Assembly (NCBI GenBank): GCA_927910985.1
Contig: CAKMOP010000029.1
Span: forward strand, 1-8,895
Length of the DNA stretch: 8,895 bases
Direction: 5' to 3'
Origin: an uncultured Porphyromonas sp.
GTDB taxonomy: Bacteria > Bacteroidota > Bacteroidia > Bacteroidales > Porphyromonadaceae
The position numbers were made by a program, and so were the translations under genes. The notes under the pieces are model-generated. The model was not told where the DNA came from and ran no database searches. It saw only the letters and a list, made by a program, of their open reading frames with translations. Shown piece after piece: positions 1-6,107 of this stretch (position 1 is its first letter; every line of letters starts with the position of its first letter).

Positions 1-53
1 TTCACTTCCCTTGTAGGTAAGATTGATCATAGGTTACGGGGTGAGATAAATAG

Positions 54-92
54 TGTGAGGCCACTTCATCGTAGTGATGAAGTGGCCTCACA
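54..92 (-). terminator. Strong stem-loop terminator after the HU gene
   Basis: A perfect inverted repeat lies 26 bases past the HU stop codon. The 16-bp arms are 55-70 (GTGAGGCCACTTCATC) and 76-91, around the 5-base loop GTAGT, and a 17th pair (54/92) extends the stem. Read on the minus strand, the stem is followed by the fairly U-rich CUAUUUAUCUC. On the plus strand nothing U-rich follows. The position and shape fit an intrinsic terminator for the HU transcript. With so long and clean a stem it may also stop transcription arriving from the left. Confidence 0.8.
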
Positions 93-117
93 TGGTTTAA
101 CACACGTACTGTGTCGC

Positions 118-393
118 TTACTTCTTTGCGTTGAGCTCGAGAGCTGCACCAGCCTTGAACTTCACAGCCTTGCGAGCAGGGATCTGAATCTTAGCCTTCG
201 TAAGAGGGTTGATGCCCTGACGAGCAGGCTTTTCATTTACAGAGAAGGTTCCGAAGCCGAGGAGGGAGATCTTTTCACCCTTCTGGAGTTCTTCTGCTAC
301 GACTGAAGCGAAAGCTTCTACTGCCTTGCGAGCGTCTACCTTTGTCAGCTCCGCTACTTCGGCTACACGTGCGATAAATTCTGTCTTGTTCAT
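118..393 (-). CDS. HU-family DNA-binding protein (nucleoid-associated)
   Basis: A 91-residue protein of the length typical for bacterial HU. Members of this family form dimers that bind and bend DNA without strong sequence preference, and they compact the nucleoid. The N-terminal helical part (MNKTEFIARVAE..., residues 1-40) is the dimerisation region. GFGTF at 46-50 is the HU signature. RQGINP at 58-63 ends in the proline that intercalates at the DNA kink at the tip of the beta arm. The basic C terminus follows the family pattern. The gene stands alone: a TAnnTTTG promoter word lies about 100 bases upstream and a 17-bp hairpin terminator lies just downstream. Bacteroidota usually carry several HU paralogs, so I give no specific gene symbol. 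IHF subunits are the main alternative, but the length and signature favour HU. Confidence 0.95.
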   Translation of the reverse strand: MNKTEFIARVAEVAELTKVDARKAVEAFASVVAEELQKGEKISLLGFGTFSVNEKPARQGINPLTKAKIQIPARKAVKFKAGAALELNAKK

Positions 394-494
394 AAGTTCT
401 GTTGTATGGGTTGTACAATGTTAATTCTGAGAGGGAGGGAGCTTGAGATGGTTACCCTAATGGGGATGTGTGCCGTAGCTCCGTGATTCAGTCC

Positions 495-525
495 CAAATG
501 TACAGATTTTTTTGCTTATATAAAG
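495..525 (-). promoter_or_regulatory. Candidate Bacteroidota promoter for the HU gene
   Basis: On the minus strand positions 502-495 read TACATTTG, an exact match to the Bacteroidota -7 consensus TAnnTTTG. About 18-19 bases upstream lies TTTA/CTTT (521-525), an acceptable -33 element, and the spacer contains a run of seven A residues. Transcription would start near 488-490, giving a leader of about 95 bases before the HU start codon. The -33 part overlaps the inner hairpin at 522-539. Confidence 0.5.
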
Positions 526-550
526 GCTTTGAAGCCTTTCTCGCAAAAAA
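508..550 (-). terminator. Nested stem-loop after the GH92 gene, possible terminator
   Basis: Two nested perfect inverted repeats occur here. The inner pair is AAAGGCTT (522-529) and AAGCCTTT (532-539) with a 2-base gap. The outer pair is TTTTTTGC (508-515) and GCAAAAAA (543-550). The structure lies about 40 bases past the GH92 stop codon. On the minus strand the inner hairpin ends in CCUUUAUAUAAG, a weak U-tract, so it could terminate the GH92 transcript imperfectly. The same stretch also carries the upstream part of the HU promoter, so the dual role is uncertain. Confidence 0.4.
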
Positions 551-586
551 CATTTGAGAGCCTCTATCCTGTTTACACACTGCCAT

Positions 587-2893
587 TTACTTGCCCTTGG
601 CCTCCGTCTTGGTAAAGAAGGTAACCTTACCAGCGTTCATTAGCTCCTCGTGGTTGAGTCGATAAGTGCTCTTATAGAGCTTATTACCCACCTTTATTTC
701 ATCGAAGTAAGCACCCTTTTCGCCCTGAGAAGTAGCCGCTGGACGTGTCTCAATGACCAGCGAAGGCTGCTTGTAGTACTTCGTATCGAGATGCAGTGTG
801 ACCTTGTCAAATATAGGCGTGGTGAGGGCGTAACTCGTTGCTCCCGGGCAGTCTGGATAGAAGCCGAGCATCGTGAAGATCGCCCAAGCACTCATCGCTC
901 CCGTATCGTCGTTGCCTGGGATACCATTAGGGGCGTTGAGGTAGAGCTTGCTGAGAAGCTCGCGAGTCGTGCGCTGTGTACGCCACGCTTCTTGAGGAAA
1001 GTAGGTGAAGAGATAGGGATAGGCGATGTCAGGTTCGTTTGCAGGATCGTAGTTCCCCTTATCGAAGACGCTTTGAAGCTTGTGGACGAACTGGCGTTCT
1101 CCTCCCATCAGCTTCGCCAGACCACGCACATCGTGAGGGATGTAGAAGCTGTAGTTCCAAGAGTTCCCTTCGTGGAAGCCTGGATTGGGCTCAAAGTCAC
1201 GGCCTAACGTGGGGCTGAAAGGGGTGAGGAACTTGCCATCGGGCAGGATAGGGCGCAGGAGACCAGTCTCCTTGTCGTAGTAGTGCTTATAGCCTTGGGC
1301 ACGGCGAGCGAAGAGCTGGGCCTCTTTCTTCTTGCCCATCGCAGAGGCGAACTGGCTGAGGTTCCAGTCTGCGATATAGTACTCCAGAGCGTGGGAGACC
1401 GAATTGTCGAACTTCTCTCTCAGCGGTACGTAGCCACGAGAAGCATAGTCGTCGAAGTCGGGACGGAGCTTGTTATCCTTGCTGGGGGTGGTAGCTCCCT
1501 TGATCATCGCTTCGTAAGCGAGGTGGGTATCGAAGTCTCGGATACCACGCTGCCAGGTATCATTGATGACGATGATGGAGGGATCACCTTCCATCGTGAA
1601 GGTCTCTTGTCCATAGAGTTCCCATTTGGGCAGCCAGCCCCCTTCCTTGTACATATCGAGCATCGTCTCTACCATTGCCAGCTGCTTGCGAGGATAGAGG
1701 ATGGAGAGGAGGGGATGTACATTGCGGTAAGTATCCCAGAGGGAGTAGACGGTGTATCGATCGTGCTTCGTCTTACCCGTTGCAAGTGATCCCATCATTG
1801 GGTATTCGCCATTGACGTCCTGAAGGATATTGGGGTGAATCAGTAGATGGTAGAGTGCAGTGTAGAAGATGGTGCGCTGGTCGGTCGTTCCACCTTCGAC
1901 TTCTACGATACGTAGAGCCTTCTCCCAGTTATCCTCTGCAGAGCGGCGGACGGAGGTGAAGTCCAGAGAGGGTTGCTCGGTCGTGAGATTCAGCAGGGCA
2001 TTCTCTTCGCTGACGAAGGAGACGCCCGTCTGGACGTAAAGCGTCTCTCCTGGCTTGGTGTCAAAGGAGAACCATACGCCTACATCATTACCGCTGATAG
2101 CCTTACGGTAGGTAGGGTAGATCTTGTACTTGCCGTTGTCGTGATCCCATTCCGCTTCTACCCCTTCCATAGCGGGCTGCTTCTTCCAGTAGCCCGATTT
2201 CGGTGCGTGGCGACTGATGCGGATAGCGAAGTATTGGTTGAAGACGGCTTGAGGGGCGTAGCAGAAGGTGCCCATCAGCTTGCTTCCTACTATGGTTGAA
2301 TCATTGAGGAAGCGCACGGTAGCCCCACTTTCGTTTGTGAGTCCTAAGCCTAAATTGACAAGGATGTTGCTTTTCCCTCCACGCTCAAAGGTGAAGGCGG
2401 AGACGGCTGTGCGCTGGGTGGCCGTTACCTCGGCTTTGATGCTGTGCTTATCGAGGTGTACGCTGTAGTAGCCAGGGTGTGCCCTCTCCTGGCTCATTAC
2501 GGAGCCGTAGTGCTTGTAGTCAACATTGAGATCGCCCGAAGAAGCAGAGACGATGATACTGCCTAATTCGGGGCAGCCAACGCCACTGAGATTGACGTGG
2601 CTGAAGCCCGTGAAGAACTTATTGTCGGAGGTATAGGGCGTGCTCCACCATCGTTTGTCCTTGTCGTACTTATTGAACTCGTCCGAGCCAGAGACATTGA
2701 ATGGAGTGATGCTCATCAGCCCGTTGGGTATGACTGCACCTGGGTTGGTCGTCCCAAAGTTGGAGGATCCGATGAAGGGATTGACTTCATCGATGAGTCG
2801 CTTCGGTGCTTGCGCCCATAGCCCAGTTGTAGTGGCAAATAGGAGCGATAGCGTAGCAAGGTGGGATAGCTTGGTTCGCTTCATAGGGTACAT
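587..2893 (-). CDS. Secreted GH92 family exo-alpha-mannosidase
   Basis: A 768-residue glycoside hydrolase of family 92, calcium-dependent inverting exo-alpha-mannosidases that trim N-glycans and yeast mannan. The second methionine (M4) is the likelier start, because MKRTKLSHLATLSLLFATTTG is a standard signal peptide with an AQA cleavage motif at residues 27-29. No lipobox cysteine is present, so the product is probably periplasmic or exported. Family landmarks run in order: VNPFIG after the signal peptide; GFSHVNLSGVGCPELG; AHPGYYSVHL; ALYHLLIHPN; YSLWDTYRNVHPL; GGWLPKWELYGQET; HEGNSWNYSFYIPHD, with the probable catalytic acid E575; and GNDDTGAMSAW, with candidate base aspartates D662 and D663. 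The segment that I remember as HGNEPSHH in alpha-1,2-type members is shorter here and reads PANEPDIAY (617-625), so linkage specificity is open. No SusC/SusD pair or regulator is adjacent, so it is an orphan rather than part of a visible polysaccharide utilisation locus. Confidence 0.93.
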   Translation of the reverse strand: MYPMKRTKLSHLATLSLLFATTTGLWAQAPKRLIDEVNPFIGSSNFGTTNPGAVIPNGLMSITPFNVSGSDEFNKYDKDKRWWSTPYTSDNKFFTGFSHVNLSGVGCPELGSIIVSASSGDLNVDYKHYGSVMSQERAHPGYYSVHLDKHSIKAEVTATQRTAVSAFTFERGGKSNILVNLGLGLTNESGATVRFLNDSTIVGSKLMGTFCYAPQAVFNQYFAIRISRHAPKSGYWKKQPAMEGVEAEWDHDNGKYKIYPTYRKAISGNDVGVWFSFDTKPGETLYVQTGVSFVSEENALLNLTTEQPSLDFTSVRRSAEDNWEKALRIVEVEGGTTDQRTIFYTALYHLLIHPNILQDVNGEYPMMGSLATGKTKHDRYTVYSLWDTYRNVHPLLSILYPRKQLAMVETMLDMYKEGGWLPKWELYGQETFTMEGDPSIIVINDTWQRGIRDFDTHLAYEAMIKGATTPSKDNKLRPDFDDYASRGYVPLREKFDNSVSHALEYYIADWNLSQFASAMGKKKEAQLFARRAQGYKHYYDKETGLLRPILPDGKFLTPFSPTLGRDFEPNPGFHEGNSWNYSFYIPHDVRGLAKLMGGERQFVHKLQSVFDKGNYDPANEPDIAYPYLFTYFPQEAWRTQRTTRELLSKLYLNAPNGIPGNDDTGAMSAWAIFTMLGFYPDCPGATSYALTTPIFDKVTLHLDTKYYKQPSLVIETRPAATSQGEKGAYFDEIKVGNKLYKSTYRLNHEELMNAGKVTFFTKTEAKGK

Positions 2894-2906
2894 ATAATAT
2901 AATGTA
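2888..2906. promoter_or_regulatory. AT-rich dyad at the GH92 start codon
   Basis: TACAT (2889-2893) and ATGTA (2902-2906) flank the AT-only core ATAATATA. The left arm includes the upstream candidate ATG of the GH92 gene. The 11 bases GTACATATAAT (2888-2898) recur exactly at 5901-5911, next to the acetyltransferase promoter. A regulatory role is an inference from this recurrence; the site could instead be part of the translation start context. Confidence 0.3.
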
Positions 2907-2928
2907 GGATGTAGGAGGAGAAAGAGTT

Positions 2929-2994
2929 CATCCCTTGGATAAGGATCAAAGACGCTCCAAAGGTGAGGCGTGGATGATGATTATCCAAGGGATG
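2929..2994. repeat. 14-bp perfect inverted repeat between ffh and the GH92 gene
   Basis: CATCCCTTGGATAA (2929-2942) is matched exactly by its reverse complement at 2981-2994, leaving a 38-base loop. Beyond a G-T and a T-T mispair, three further outer pairs form (2924-2926 with 2997-2999). Inside the loop, ACGC (2952-2955) and GCGT (2968-2971) can pair. The element lies 46 bases after the ffh stop and 35 bases before the GH92 reading frame. No U-tract follows on either strand, so it is not a simple intrinsic terminator. It could be an mRNA-stabilising or processing hairpin, an operator pair, or a remnant of a small mobile repeat. Confidence 0.6.
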
Positions 2995-3039
2995 GTCTCA
3001 TATGGGCCTCTACGTTAGGAGGCGGAGTATTAAGATGGA

Positions 3040-4389
3040 TTAGCGGAACTTACCCCCACCCATAAAGGGCATCTTAGGCATCTTGGGCATCTTACCACCC
3101 TTGAAGCCTTGGAGCGTCTTCATCATCTTTCGGGTCTGGGTGAACTGCGTGAGGAGCTTATTGACGTCCTGCACGCTTGTTCCGCTACCGAGAGCGATAC
3201 GCTTGCGACGGCGTCCGTCCAGGAGGTGGGGCTTTGTACGCTCTTCGGGGGTCATCGAATAGATGATAGCTTCGATACTCTTGAAGGCATCGTCCTTGAT
3301 ATCGATATCCTTGAGGGCTTTTCCTACGCCAGGGATCATCGCTGCGAGATCCTTGATATTACCCATCTTCTTGATTTGCTGGATCTGCGCAAGGAAGTCA
3401 TTGAAGTCAAACTGATCCTTGGCGATACGCTCTTCGAGTCGCTTAGCTTCGCGCTCATCATAGAGCTGCTGGGCGCGCTCGACGAGCGAGACGATGTCAC
3501 CCATCCCGAGGATACGGTCAGCCATACGGTCGGGGTGGAAGACATCCAGAGCATCCATCTTCTCGCCCATCCCCACAAACTTAATGGGCTTATCTACGAC
3601 TGTGCGGATGGAGAGGGCTGCACCACCACGTGTATCCCCATCGAGCTTGGTGAGGACTACACCATCGAAGTCGAGGCGTTCATTGAAGGTCTTGGCGGTG
3701 TTCACGGCGTCTTGCCCCGTCATCGAGTCAACGACGAAGAGGGTTTCCGAGGGACGGATAGCTCGCTTGATCTCCTCGATCTCGCGCATCATCTCTTCGT
3801 CGACAGCCAGACGACCAGCCGTGTCGATGATGACTACATCGCATCCCTGAGCCATTGCTTCGGCTACACCACGGCGAGCGATGCTGACGGGATCTTTGCT
3901 CTCAAGGTCTGAGAAGATGGGGACGTTGAGTTGCTCAGCCAGCACGCGAAGCTGCTCAATAGCCGCAGGGCGGTAGACGTCACACGCTACGAGCAGAGGC
4001 TTCTTCCCCTGCTTGGTCTTGAGCAGATTAGCCAGCTTACCTGAGAAGGTGGTTTTCCCTGATCCCTGAAGACCAGACATCAGGATAATAGCTGGTACAC
4101 CTGTGAGGTTAAGCTCTGCCGCCTTTCCCCCCATCAGGGTTGCCAGTTCATCGTGGACGATCTTGACCATCAGTTCGCCAGGGCGAACAGCGGTGAGGAC
4201 ATCTTGACCTAAGGCTTTCTCCTTGACGTCTTCGGTGAATTTCTTAGCTACATTATAGTTGACGTCCGCTTCGAGGAGTGCTCGGCGCACATCCTTGAGC
4301 GTCTCAGCTACGTTGAGTTCGGTGATCTTACCTTCGCCCTTGAGGATCTTAAAGGATCGCTCGAGGCGCTCACTCAGGTTTTCGAACAT
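3040..4389 (-). CDS. ffh: Signal recognition particle protein Ffh
   Basis: The 449-residue GTPase subunit of the signal recognition particle. It binds signal sequences of nascent membrane and secreted proteins, pairs with 4.5S/SRP RNA, and docks with FtsY to hand ribosomes to the Sec translocon. The order is standard: N-terminal helical bundle (1-95); GTPase G domain with GLQGSGKTT (106-114), DVYRPAA (137-143), DTAGR (189-193), TKLD (247-250) and GMGE (273-276); then the methionine-rich M domain from about 295. DFLAQIQQIKKMG (331-343) begins the signal-peptide-binding part, and SGTSVQDVNKLL (402-413) belongs to the SRP-RNA-binding helices. The C-terminal tail is a short Lys-Met-Pro repeat ending GGGKFR. 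The start lies 2 bp after the panD stop, so translation is probably coupled and the gene sits third in the acetyltransferase-panD-ffh operon. The SRP RNA gene is not in this window. Confidence 0.98.
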   Translation of the reverse strand: MFENLSERLERSFKILKGEGKITELNVAETLKDVRRALLEADVNYNVAKKFTEDVKEKALGQDVLTAVRPGELMVKIVHDELATLMGGKAAELNLTGVPAIILMSGLQGSGKTTFSGKLANLLKTKQGKKPLLVACDVYRPAAIEQLRVLAEQLNVPIFSDLESKDPVSIARRGVAEAMAQGCDVVIIDTAGRLAVDEEMMREIEEIKRAIRPSETLFVVDSMTGQDAVNTAKTFNERLDFDGVVLTKLDGDTRGGAALSIRTVVDKPIKFVGMGEKMDALDVFHPDRMADRILGMGDIVSLVERAQQLYDEREAKRLEERIAKDQFDFNDFLAQIQQIKKMGNIKDLAAMIPGVGKALKDIDIKDDAFKSIEAIIYSMTPEERTKPHLLDGRRRKRIALGSGTSVQDVNKLLTQFTQTRKMMKTLQGFKGGKMPKMPKMPFMGGGKFR

Positions 4390-4391
4390 AT

Positions 4392-4742
4392 CTATACGAG
4401 TCTATTGGTTGCGGTATCGGGGAAGATAACTGCGGGCTTGAAGCCCTGAGCCTCTTCGTAAGTCATCCAAGCATAGGCCATAATGATCACGGTGTCGCCA
4501 GGCTGTACAAGTCGTGCTGCAGCTCCGTTGAGGCAGATGACCCCAGAGCCTCGTTCACCAGCGATGACGTAGGTCTCGAGGCGTGCTCCGTTGTTGTTGT
4601 TGACTATTTGTACCTTCTCGCCAGGGAGGATGTTTGCGGCCTCAATGAGGTCCGTGTCAATGGTGATGCTCCCGACGTAGGCGAGGTTGGCTTCGGTTAC
4701 TGTGACGCGGTGAATCTTGGACTTGAGTAATTCGACAAGCAT
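4392..4742 (-). CDS. panD: Aspartate 1-decarboxylase, pyruvoyl-dependent (PanD)
   Basis: A 116-residue proenzyme that decarboxylates L-aspartate to beta-alanine, the precursor joined to pantoate to make pantothenate and then coenzyme A. The cytosolic tetramer matures by self-cleavage between Gly24 and Ser25 in the motif YVGS (22-25), with Ser25 becoming the pyruvoyl cofactor. The other residues known from the E. coli enzyme sit at the same numbers: Lys9, His11, Arg54, Thr57, Tyr58 and Asn72, followed by GAAA (73-76). Length and sequence therefore match an active enzyme. No maturation factor PanZ is evident. The upstream GNAT-like gene ends 5 bp before this start, but it resembles a different and much larger GNAT type. 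No panB or panC is nearby. The placement directly before ffh is unrelated to the pathway and probably reflects shared growth-linked expression. Confidence 0.97.
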   Translation of the reverse strand: MLVELLKSKIHRVTVTEANLAYVGSITIDTDLIEAANILPGEKVQIVNNNNGARLETYVIAGERGSGVICLNGAAARLVQPGDTVIIMAYAWMTYEEAQGFKPAVIFPDTATNRLV

Positions 4743-4747
4743 ATTTC

Positions 4748-5875
4748 TTATAGTTCTTTTATCCAGGCACGGCGAGTCTTATGGTGCTTACGCTCGAAGT
4801 AGTTCCACTGCATTTGTACTGCAGCGTTGGTCTCGAGCTCGGGATTGCTCTCGGCATAGCGGACTCCATTCTTCTGGAAAATGGGGATGAGGTCATCAAA
4901 GAGAAGCGCATTGACTCCCTTATTCTGATACTCGGGGATGACCCCAATGAGATAGAGATCGACGACGGGGTTCTTCATCTTCAGAGCCTTCAGTAGGTGA
5001 ATCCATCCGAAGGGGAAGAGGGTGCCCTTAGCCTTTTGCAAAGCACGGCTAAGGTTCGGGAGTGTGATGCCGAAGCCAACGACCTTGTCATCTTCTTCGC
5101 GGACGATGACCGTCACGAAGTCATAGCGCAGGATCGGGATGTACATCCGTACATAGTAGTCGATTTGCTCAGTGGATAGCTCGGAGACTCCGTAGAGTAC
5201 GGAGTAGGCTTTGTTGAGCGTGTCGAAGATACGATGGGCGTAGGGAAGGATCTCCTGCTGAGATTTGAACTTCAGCGTCTTCAGCCCATATTTGGTGCGG
5301 ACAATCTCAGCGATACGTTTGTGCTTCTCTGGGATCTCTTCAGGAATAGTGATCTTGTATTCCTTCCAGTCTTGATCCTTGACGAAGCCCATACGCTGCA
5401 TCTGCTTGGGGTAGTAGGCGTAGTTGTAGATCGTCGCCATCGTACCGAGCTGGTCAAAGCCTTCGATGAGCATCCCCTCGTGGTCGAGGTCAGAGAAGCC
5501 CATCGGCCCCTGGATCATCTCTTTGCCGTGTGCTTTCCCCCAGTCGATCACTGCCTGGAAGAGCGCATCAACGACTTCGTTATCATTGATGAAGTCGACG
5601 AAGCCGAAGCGCACGTTATTCTGATTCCACGTCTCGTTAGCGCGGTGGTTGATGATACCAGCAATACGCCCGACGATACGTCCATCGCGGTAAGCGAGGA
5701 AGTAGGCCGCTTCGCAGAACTGAAAGGCAGGGTTGCGTGTCGGATCCAGCGTCAGCAGTTCATCTTCGATGAGCCCTGGTACGTGGTAGGGATTGCCCTT
5801 ATAGAGCTTGAGGTTGAACTTGACGAACTTCCTCAAGTCGGCCTTCTCCGTAATCTGTCTTATTTCGACTGCCAT
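4748..5875 (-). CDS. GNAT-like acyltransferase, probably two GNAT folds in tandem
   Basis: A soluble 375-residue protein without signal peptide or membrane segments, of a conserved bacterial type whose substrate I do not know. The C-terminal half carries a recognisable acetyl-CoA-binding motif [21 protein letters not shown] (306-325), a beta strand followed by Q-x-x-G-x-N/A, then [19 protein letters not shown] (342-360), which resembles the last GNAT strand and helix. The N-terminal half has the strand pattern of a second GNAT fold ([19 protein letters not shown], 56-74) and the striking conserved segment [19 protein letters not shown] (123-141). The substrate could be a protein, an aminoacyl group or a small molecule; homologs are usually left as hypothetical. 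It is the first gene of the operon with panD and ffh, preceded by a TATCTTTG promoter word and a 17-bp palindrome. It differs from PanZ, the small GNAT that activates PanD, in length and motifs, although its position next to panD invites the comparison. Confidence 0.8.
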   Translation of the reverse strand: MAVEIRQITEKADLRKFVKFNLKLYKGNPYHVPGLIEDELLTLDPTRNPAFQFCEAAYFLAYRDGRIVGRIAGIINHRANETWNQNNVRFGFVDFINDNEVVDALFQAVIDWGKAHGKEMIQGPMGFSDLDHEGMLIEGFDQLGTMATIYNYAYYPKQMQRMGFVKDQDWKEYKITIPEEIPEKHKRIAEIVRTKYGLKTLKFKSQQEILPYAHRIFDTLNKAYSVLYGVSELSTEQIDYYVRMYIPILRYDFVTVIVREEDDKVVGFGITLPNLSRALQKAKGTLFPFGWIHLLKALKMKNPVVDLYLIGVIPEYQNKGVNALLFDDLIPIFQKNGVRYAESNPELETNAAVQMQWNYFERKHHKTRRAWIKEL

Positions 5876-5899
5876 ATATTATCGTTATCTCTTATATCT

Positions 5900-5924
5900 C
5901 GTACATATAATGTACGCAAAGATA
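5900..5924 (-). promoter_or_regulatory. Candidate promoter and 17-bp palindrome of the acetyltransferase-panD-ffh operon
   Basis: On the minus strand 5924-5917 reads TATCTTTG, an exact match to the Bacteroidota -7 consensus TAnnTTTG. Immediately downstream in transcription is the perfect palindrome CGTACATATAATGTACG (5900-5916: 7-base arms, 3-base centre ATA), which would cover the transcription start near 5910. The leader would be about 35 bases. No convincing -33 TTTG is seen at the right distance. A repressor bound to the palindrome would block initiation, but that is inference. Confidence 0.5.
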
Positions 5925-5962
5925 CTCCAAAAAAGCTCAGTGCAGGGTGGCTGTTTCTCGTC

Positions 5963-6070
5963 CACTCCCATATTGCAAGGGGATTTCGTGCGCAAAGGGT
6001 TATTCTTTGGGAGTGTGGCACCCCTTTACTCCCAGCTTCTTGCTGGGCTCTGAGCCGCTGGCCTTCGGCT
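5963..6070. repeat. Cluster of competing inverted repeats in the divergent gap
   Basis: CACTCCCA (5963-5970) pairs with TGGGAGTG (6008-6015). The second arm can instead pair with ACTCCCA (6028-6034) through TGGGAGT (6008-6014). The third arm overlaps CCCAGC (6031-6036), which forms a tight hairpin with GCTGGG (6042-6047) over the loop TTCTT. AGCCG (6053-6057) and CGGCT (6066-6070) add a further small stem. The pairings 1:2 plus 3:4 exclude 2:3, the logic of an attenuator, but no U-tract follows. The cluster lies upstream of the minus-strand promoter word at 5917-5924 and more than 530 bases before cdd. Confidence 0.45.
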
Positions 6071-6107
6071 TCTCAACCTACGTGGGGCATGTCTAAGGGT
6101 GATGACG

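Noticed and set aside
55..306. A small 83-codon plus-strand frame starting in the HU terminator
   Set aside because: It begins within the hairpin arm and runs antisense through the HU gene, with no family resemblance.
3006..3023. GCCTC/GAGGC stem just past the ffh stop as a terminator
   Set aside because: The stem is only 5 bp with an 8-base loop, and no U-tract follows on the minus strand.
3109..3912. A 267-codon plus-strand open frame inside ffh
   Set aside because: It is antisense to an unmistakable Ffh with every GTPase motif intact. Long antisense frames are common opposite genes with this codon use.
5975..6008. Short tandem repeat GCAAGGGGATTTCGTGC / GCAAAGGGTTATTCTTT
   Set aside because: Only about 12 of 17 bases match over two copies, too little to separate from chance.
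5808..6053. An 81-codon plus-strand frame across the acetyltransferase start
   Set aside because: It starts inside the real gene on the other strand, crosses the promoter and palindrome, and has no recognisable domain.
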